DNA of 17,495 nucleotides from assembly GCA_964458655.1 (NCBI GenBank), contig CAYWJT010000057.1, forward strand, positions 1-17,495, given 5' to 3'. Below, in pieces: positions 14,608 to 17,495 of the stretch. This DNA is from CAYWJT01 sp964458655 (lineage in GTDB: Bacteria > Acidobacteriota > Aminicenantia > Aminicenantales > Saccharicenantaceae). The notes beneath the pieces are model-generated. The model made no database searches and was not told the DNA's origin. It saw only the letters and a program-made list of their open reading frames with translations. Both the position numbers and the translations under genes were made by a program. The stretch's first letter is position 1; every line of letters begins with the position of its first letter.

Positions 14608-14619
14608 ATTATTAATAAT
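14608..14619. promoter_or_regulatory. AT-rich palindrome in the perR leader, possible second operator
   Basis: ATTATTAATAAT is a perfect 12-bp palindrome 10 bp downstream of the Per box and just upstream of the perR ribosome-binding site AGAAGG (14622-14627). It fits the Per box consensus poorly in any register, so it may be a weaker second site or only a product of local AT-richness. Confidence 0.35.
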
Positions 14620-14634
14620 TAAGAAGGTTCTAAC

Positions 14635-15093
14635 TTGAAGGAACTCACAAAGGAACGGGCCGGAAAGAAGCGCGCGGTCGGGAAAAGAGGCCTGAGGCGC
14701 ACGCCCCAGCGGCTGGCCATAATCTCGTATCTTGAAAACAACACCAGCCATCCGGCCGCCGAGGACATCTTCCGCGATCTCTCCCCCCGCTTCCCGACCA
14801 TGTCCATTTCCACCGTCTACAACAACTTGGCCGTGCTCGAGCGCGAGGGGAAAGTGGTCGAGCTCAGGGTGGACCCGACCAGGTCACGCTTCGACCCCAA
14901 CACCGAACCGCACCATCATCTGGTCTGTCTCGAGTGCGGCCGGGTCGTCGATATCTTCCGCGAATTCGAGATTGACCTTTCGCCGGAGGAACTTGCCGGT
15001 TTCGAGGTGCGACGTTCCGAGGTCTCCTTCTTCGGCCTCTGCCCCGACTGCCAGGCTCGGGCCGAGAAAGACAGGGATCGAGAAGCACAATAA
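14635..15093 (+). CDS. perR: PerR-type peroxide-sensing Fur-family repressor
   Basis: A 152-residue Fur-family metalloregulator. A basic N-terminal extension (about 1-20) precedes the winged helix (LRRTPQRLAIISYLENNTSHP, then TMSISTVYNNLAVLEREGKV). The PerR regulatory metal site is recognisable: H39, D87 (in SRFDPNT), H93 and H95 (EPHHHLVC) and D106 (GRVVDI), matching H37, D85, H91, H93 and D104 of Bacillus PerR. The structural zinc site is C98-X2-C101 with C136-X2-C139. The Asp at position 87, where Fur usually has Glu, argues for PerR rather than Fur. PerR senses H2O2 by metal-catalysed oxidation of its His ligands. The start is TTG 14635 with AGAAGG seven bases upstream; there is no ATG to replace it. 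The peroxiredoxin gene follows 46 bp later. Confidence 0.9.
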   Translation: MKELTKERAGKKRAVGKRGLRRTPQRLAIISYLENNTSHPAAEDIFRDLSPRFPTMSISTVYNNLAVLEREGKVVELRVDPTRSRFDPNTEPHHHLVCLECGRVVDIFREFEIDLSPEELAGFEVRRSEVSFFGLCPDCQARAEKDRDREAQ

Positions 15094-15139
15094 CGGCGTC
15101 AAGCCGTTCGAGAAAGCAAATAAAAACAGGAGGTTTTCA

Positions 15140-15808
15140 ATGGATAACATGACGGCGAACCAGGAAAAGCAGCCCGCGGGCCTGCCCCGGATAGGCTCTC
15201 CGGCGCCCCAGTTCGAGGCCGTGACGAGCCACGGGCCCGTCAAGCTCGAGGACTACAAGGGCCGCTGGCTGGTCCTTTTCTCGCACCCGGCCGATTTCAC
15301 GCCGGTCTGCACCACCGAGTTCATGGCTTTCGCCGAGATCCACCCGAAGCTCAAGGAGATGAACGTGGAGCTGCTCGGCCTGAGCATCGACAGCGTCTAT
15401 TCCCACATCGCCTGGGTGCGGAACATCGAGGAGAAGCTCGGCCGGAAGATCACGTTCCCCATCATCGCCGACCTGAGCATGGACGTGGCCAGGAAGTACG
15501 GCATGGTCATGCCCGAGGAGGGCGCGACGGCCGCCGTGCGCAGCGTCTTCGTCATCGACGACAAGCAGGTCATCCGGGCCATCATCTACTACCCGATGTC
15601 GGTCGGACGCAACATGGACGAGATAGTCCGCCTCATCCAGGCCCTCCAGACCGCCGACAAGTACGGCGTCGCGACGCCGGCCAACTGGCGTCCCGGCGAC
15701 AAGGTCATGGTCCCGCCGCCCTCCACCCAGGCCAAGGCCGAGGAGAGGGTCAAGGACAAGACCGTCGAATGCAAGGATTGGTATTTCTCCAAGAAGGAAA
15801 TAAGGTAG
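15140..15808 (+). CDS. Prx6-type peroxiredoxin
   Basis: This 222-residue thiol peroxidase reduces hydrogen peroxide and organic peroxides. The peroxidatic motif is HPADFTPVCTTE (49-60), with C57 and T54, supported by a conserved Arg at 134. The long C-terminal arm after about 160 (ANWRPGDKVMVPPPS) is characteristic of the Prx6/archaeal group. A single C-terminal Cys, C211 (VECKDWYFSKK), may act as a resolving or accessory cysteine; related archaeal enzymes have two Cys near this position. ATG 15140 has AGGAGG at 15128-15133; the frame is open upstream inside perR, but the ribosome-binding site settles the start. It follows perR by 46 bp with no terminator between, so PerR very probably controls it. 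Confidence 0.93.
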   Translation: MDNMTANQEKQPAGLPRIGSPAPQFEAVTSHGPVKLEDYKGRWLVLFSHPADFTPVCTTEFMAFAEIHPKLKEMNVELLGLSIDSVYSHIAWVRNIEEKLGRKITFPIIADLSMDVARKYGMVMPEEGATAAVRSVFVIDDKQVIRAIIYYPMSVGRNMDEIVRLIQALQTADKYGVATPANWRPGDKVMVPPPSTQAKAEERVKDKTVECKDWYFSKKEIR

Positions 15809-15818
15809 GGGGCTGATG

Positions 15819-15847
15819 GGCGGCGGCGTCCGCGCGGCGCCGTCGCC
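15819..15847 (+). terminator. Possible terminator after the peroxiredoxin gene
   Basis: A 10-bp stem with one G-U pair, GGCGGCGGCG (15819-15828) against CGCCGTCGCC (15838-15847), with a 9-nt loop, begins 10 bp after the peroxiredoxin stop. Only a poor T-rich tail (TCTAT) follows, so it may stop transcription weakly or act as an mRNA 3'-end stabiliser. Confidence 0.4.
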
Positions 15848-15882
15848 TCTATACGGCTTCAGTTCAGCAAAACGGGTTCCGC

Positions 15883-15925
15883 GACCGGGTCGGGAGCGGC
15901 CGTGCGCCGCTCTTTGACCCCGGTC
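15883..15925 (+). other. Two-part imperfect hairpin (structured RNA candidate)
   Basis: An outer stem GACCGGGT (15883-15890) pairs with ACCCCGGTC (15917-15925) with one bulged C. Inside it a 7-bp stem GAGCGGC (15894-15900) pairs with GCCGCTC (15906-15912) around a 5-nt loop. The internal loop is CGG opposite TTTG. The inner stem followed by TTT resembles a weak terminator, but the matching outer stem suggests a folded RNA element. Pairing is seen directly; function is unknown. Confidence 0.4.
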
Positions 15926-16014
15926 ATGGAGCCGCCGGCGGGGCGCGGACCTTAACGGGTTGGCGACATCCCGGGACAGGCGCCCGGCCCGGTCCGGCAG
16001 AAAGCCACGGGACG

Positions 16015-16049
16015 GGGACGGCCTCGTGTCGTCCCTGCTCTCGTTTTTT
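16015..16049 (+). terminator. Weak terminator-like hairpin before a T-run
   Basis: GGGACG (16015-16020) can pair with CGTCCC (16030-16035) around a 9-nt loop, and six T residues follow at 16044-16049. The eight bases between stem and T-run make this a poor intrinsic terminator. Confidence 0.25.
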
Positions 16050-16052
16050 CAT

Positions 16053-16088
16053 TTCCTTCCTTCCTTCCTTCCTTCCTTCCTTCCTTCC
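16053..16088. repeat. Tetranucleotide tandem repeat (TTCC)9
   Basis: Nine uninterrupted copies of TTCC occupy 36 bp, flanked by T-rich sequence on the left and GAGTTTGCGCGC on the right. The tract lies about 165 bp upstream of the -35 of the oxidoreductase gene and is not inside a supported reading frame. Perfect short-unit arrays of this length are prone to slippage. Confidence 0.95.
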
Positions 16089-16144
16089 GAGTTTGCGCGC
16101 TTGCCGGCCTTTTCACATCCAGCGGTAGGCATTCGATTTTTTGA

Positions 16145-16166
16145 TTCCCGGAGGGAACCTGTTCCC
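16145..16166. promoter_or_regulatory. Alternating TTCCC half-sites, operator candidate
   Basis: TTCCC (16145-16149), GGGAA (16153-16157) and TTCCC (16162-16166) form two overlapping inverted repeats. The right one extends to GGGAAC-CT-GTTCCC (16153-16166), six-base perfect arms around two bases. The cluster lies about 90 bp upstream of the -35 box of the next gene and could bind a dimeric regulator or form an RNA hairpin. Confidence 0.35.
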
Positions 16167-16253
16167 AGAAAGTTCCAACGCCAACTGCGTCCGCTCCCGG
16201 CAGGTAAAACCCCGATTGTCTCGAGCACCCGTCAGTTTGTGGACAACCGCGGT

Positions 16254-16283
16254 TTGACCTCCTCGGAAAGCTTGTGGTATAAG
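16254..16283 (+). promoter_or_regulatory. Promoter of the Gfo/Idh/MocA oxidoreductase gene
   Basis: TTGACC (16254-16259) and TATAAG (16278-16283) are separated by 18 bp. The predicted start near 16290 gives a leader of about 20 nt containing AAGGAAGG (16298-16305) before ATG 16311. Confidence 0.65.
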
Positions 16284-16310
16284 CTCGAAAGGATGACAAG
16301 GAAGGTGAAC

Positions 16311-17495
16311 ATGGAAGAAAAAAGAGCAGTGTCCCGCCGTACTTTCCTGGGGACGGCCGCGGCCACGGCCGCCGGCATCATGGTCGTGCCCAGGCACGTC
16401 ATAGGCGCCACCCAGAGGCGGAAGGCGCCGAGCGACAGGCTGAACATCGCCTGCATCGGCGTCGGAGGCATGGGCTTCTCCGACGTCCGGGGCGTCCGGA
16501 CCGAGAACGTCGTCGCCCTGTGCGACGTCGACGACGAGCAGATGGCCAAGCTCCTCAACTCCGACCGCCTCGAGCCGGAAGAGAAGGCCATGTACGAAAA
16601 GGCCGCCAAGTACCGCGACTTCAGACGGCTGCTGGAGAAGGAGAAGAAAATCGACGCCGTAACCGTCACCGTGCCGGACCGCAACCACGCCGTGATCGCC
16701 ATGGCGGCCATCAAGCTCGGCAAGCACGTCTACGTCCAGAAACCGCTCACGCACACCATCATGGAAGCGAGGCTCCTGGCCAAGGCCGCGAGGGAAGCCA
16801 AGGTCGTCACCCAGATGGGCAATCAGGGACACGCCAAGGAAGGCGCCCGTCTCATTTGCGAGTGGATCTGGGCCGGCGCGGTCGGCAACGTCCACGAGGT
16901 CCACGCCTGGACCAACCGGCCGATCTGGCCGCAGGGCATCGAGGCGCCCAAGGAGATCCCGTCCGTGCCCTCGACGCTCGACTGGGACGTTTGGCTCGGC
17001 CCGGCGCCCTTCCGGCCCTACCATCCCGCCTACCACCCGTTCAACTGGCGAGGGCTGTGGGACTTCGGCACCGGCGCGCTCGGCGACATGGGCGCCCACA
17101 TCCTGGACATGCCCTTCTGGGCCCTCAAGCTCGGCCACCCGACGACCGTCCAGGCCTCCTCGACCCCCTTCACCAAAGACTATTATCCCTGGGCCGAGGT
17201 CGTCACCTACGAGTTCCCGGCCAGGGGCGACATGGGACCGGTGACCCTGACCTGGTGGGACGGCGGGCTGATGCCGCCGCGGCCGCCCGAGCTCGAAGAA
17301 GGCCGCATGATGGGCGACGAAGGCGGCGGCGTCCTCTTCCGTGGCGACAAGGGCGCGCTGATGTGCAGCACCTACGGCGAGAACCCGCGCCTCATCCCCG
17401 AAAGCCGGATGCAGGAATACGTCCGGCCGGAGAAGACCATCCCGCGCTCGCCCGGCATCCGTGAGGAATGGATCGAGGCCATCAAGAAGGGCGGC
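16311..17495 (+). CDS. Tat-exported Gfo/Idh/MocA-family oxidoreductase (C-terminus beyond window)
   Basis: There are 395 codons without a stop up to the window edge. The N-terminus has a twin-arginine signal (SRRTFLG, then AAATAAGIMVV), so the enzyme is probably folded with its cofactor and exported to the periplasm. The NAD(P)-binding Rossmann motif is IACIGVGGMG (about 46-55). ALCDVDDEQM and VTVPDRNHAVIAMAAIKLGKHVYVQKPL follow; this last block is the family's EKP catalytic motif with Gln in place of Glu. MGNQGH, WDVWLGPAPFRPYHP and FGTGALGDMGAHILDMPFWAL belong to the C-terminal alpha/beta domain. Exported members often act on sugars or sugar derivatives, but the substrate here is unknown. 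ATG 16311 is chosen for its AAGGAAGG site; an in-frame ATG at 16293 would add six residues but lies only 3 bases after the likely transcript start. Family members are usually around 430-460 residues, so perhaps 40-60 residues are missing. Confidence 0.92.
   Translation, partial: MEEKRAVSRRTFLGTAAATAAGIMVVPRHVIGATQRRKAPSDRLNIACIGVGGMGFSDVRGVRTENVVALCDVDDEQMAKLLNSDRLEPEEKAMYEKAAKYRDFRRLLEKEKKIDAVTVTVPDRNHAVIAMAAIKLGKHVYVQKPLTHTIMEARLLAKAAREAKVVTQMGNQGHAKEGARLICEWIWAGAVGNVHEVHAWTNRPIWPQGIEAPKEIPSVPSTLDWDVWLGPAPFRPYHPAYHPFNWRGLWDFGTGALGDMGAHILDMPFWALKLGHPTTVQASSTPFTKDYYPWAEVVTYEFPARGDMGPVTLTWWDGGLMPPRPPELEEGRMMGDEGGGVLFRGDKGALMCSTYGENPRLIPESRMQEYVRPEKTIPRSPGIREEWIEAIKKGG

Larger units (their letters stand above)
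15809..16310. other. Long intergenic region without a supported gene
   Basis: These 502 bases hold no convincing coding sequence. From left to right they hold a GC-rich hairpin just after the peroxiredoxin gene, a second two-part hairpin at 15883-15925, a weak hairpin before a T-run (16015-16049), a tetranucleotide repeat (16053-16088), alternating TTCCC half-sites (16145-16166) and the promoter of the oxidoreductase gene (16254-16283). A 115-codon frame on the minus strand (15952-16299) contains the translated repeat and looks like a chance frame. Confidence 0.6.

Noticed and set aside
16236..16245. A TTGTGGACAA sequence resembling a DnaA box on the minus strand
   Set aside because: It is a single imperfect match, without the cluster of boxes, AT-rich unwinding element or dnaA/dnaN neighbours expected at an origin.
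15952..16299. A 115-codon minus-strand frame with a Lys-Glu-Gly-Arg repeat
   Set aside because: The peptide repeat is only the translation of the TTCC tandem array; no ribosome-binding site or domain is seen and it covers a plausible promoter on the other strand.
16520..17464. A 314-codon plus-strand frame at the right edge
   Set aside because: It is out of frame with the Gfo/Idh/MocA gene that has all family motifs, and its product is an Arg/Pro/Gly-rich shadow.
1..17495. CRISPR arrays, tRNA or rRNA genes, insertion sequences, attachment sites
   Set aside because: No spaced direct repeats, cloverleaf-like sequence, rRNA motifs, transposase genes or terminal inverted repeats were recognised on either strand.

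Overview
The window is a GC-rich (roughly two-thirds G+C by eye) bacterial chromosomal segment, densely packed on both strands. Sec and Tat signal peptides, an outer-membrane beta-barrel ending in phenylalanine and c-type cytochromes point to a Gram-negative organism. The gene mix (rpsP-khpA-rimM-trmD-rplS-rnhB operon, ECF sigma/anti-sigma cassette with a secretin-N-domain protein, many-TPR protein, twin-arginine Gfo/Idh/MocA oxidoreductase, multihaem cytochrome) suggests the Acidobacteriota/Aminicenantota neighbourhood. That placement is inference; there is no rRNA or other decisive marker.

Layout. (1) 98-1464, plus strand: an inositol-monophosphatase-family gene with a promoter so close that its mRNA is probably leaderless, overlapped by a gene for a secreted PA-IL (LecA)-like galactose-binding protein. 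(2) 1487-3451, minus strand: accB-accC, the biotin carrier and biotin carboxylase of acetyl-CoA carboxylase, divergent from ffh. (3) 3474-9813, plus strand: ffh with its own promoter, then a second promoter and a tightly overlapping ribosome operon rpsP-khpA-rimM-trmD-rplS-rnhB that ends in a 712-residue TPR protein. (4) 9890-12556, minus strand: a two-gene electron-transfer module, a five-haem-site c-type cytochrome (one site is CX3CH) followed by a monohaem cytochrome fused to an outer-membrane porin, resembling the Cyc2 architecture. (5) 12643-14499, minus strand: ECF sigma factor, zinc-finger anti-sigma factor and a periplasmic secretin-N-domain protein, closed by a strong intrinsic terminator. 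(6) 14567-15808, plus strand: a PerR-type peroxide regulator, with a near-consensus Per box over its own promoter, followed by a Prx6-type peroxiredoxin. (7) 15809-16310: a 0.5-kb intergenic region with hairpins, nine TTCC repeats, alternating TTCCC half-sites and a promoter. (8) 16311 to the right edge: a Tat-exported Gfo/Idh/MocA-family oxidoreductase, cut off by the window.

Promoters are unusually readable: seven sites fit a housekeeping sigma consensus of TTGACN or a close variant, a 17- or 18-bp spacer and TANNNT or a close variant, and all lie just upstream of independently called genes. The best candidate for an under-described system is the cytochrome plus cytochrome-porin pair at 9890-12493. 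It could carry electrons across the outer membrane in either direction. Its association with a CX3CH haem site and its separate promoter make it worth following up.
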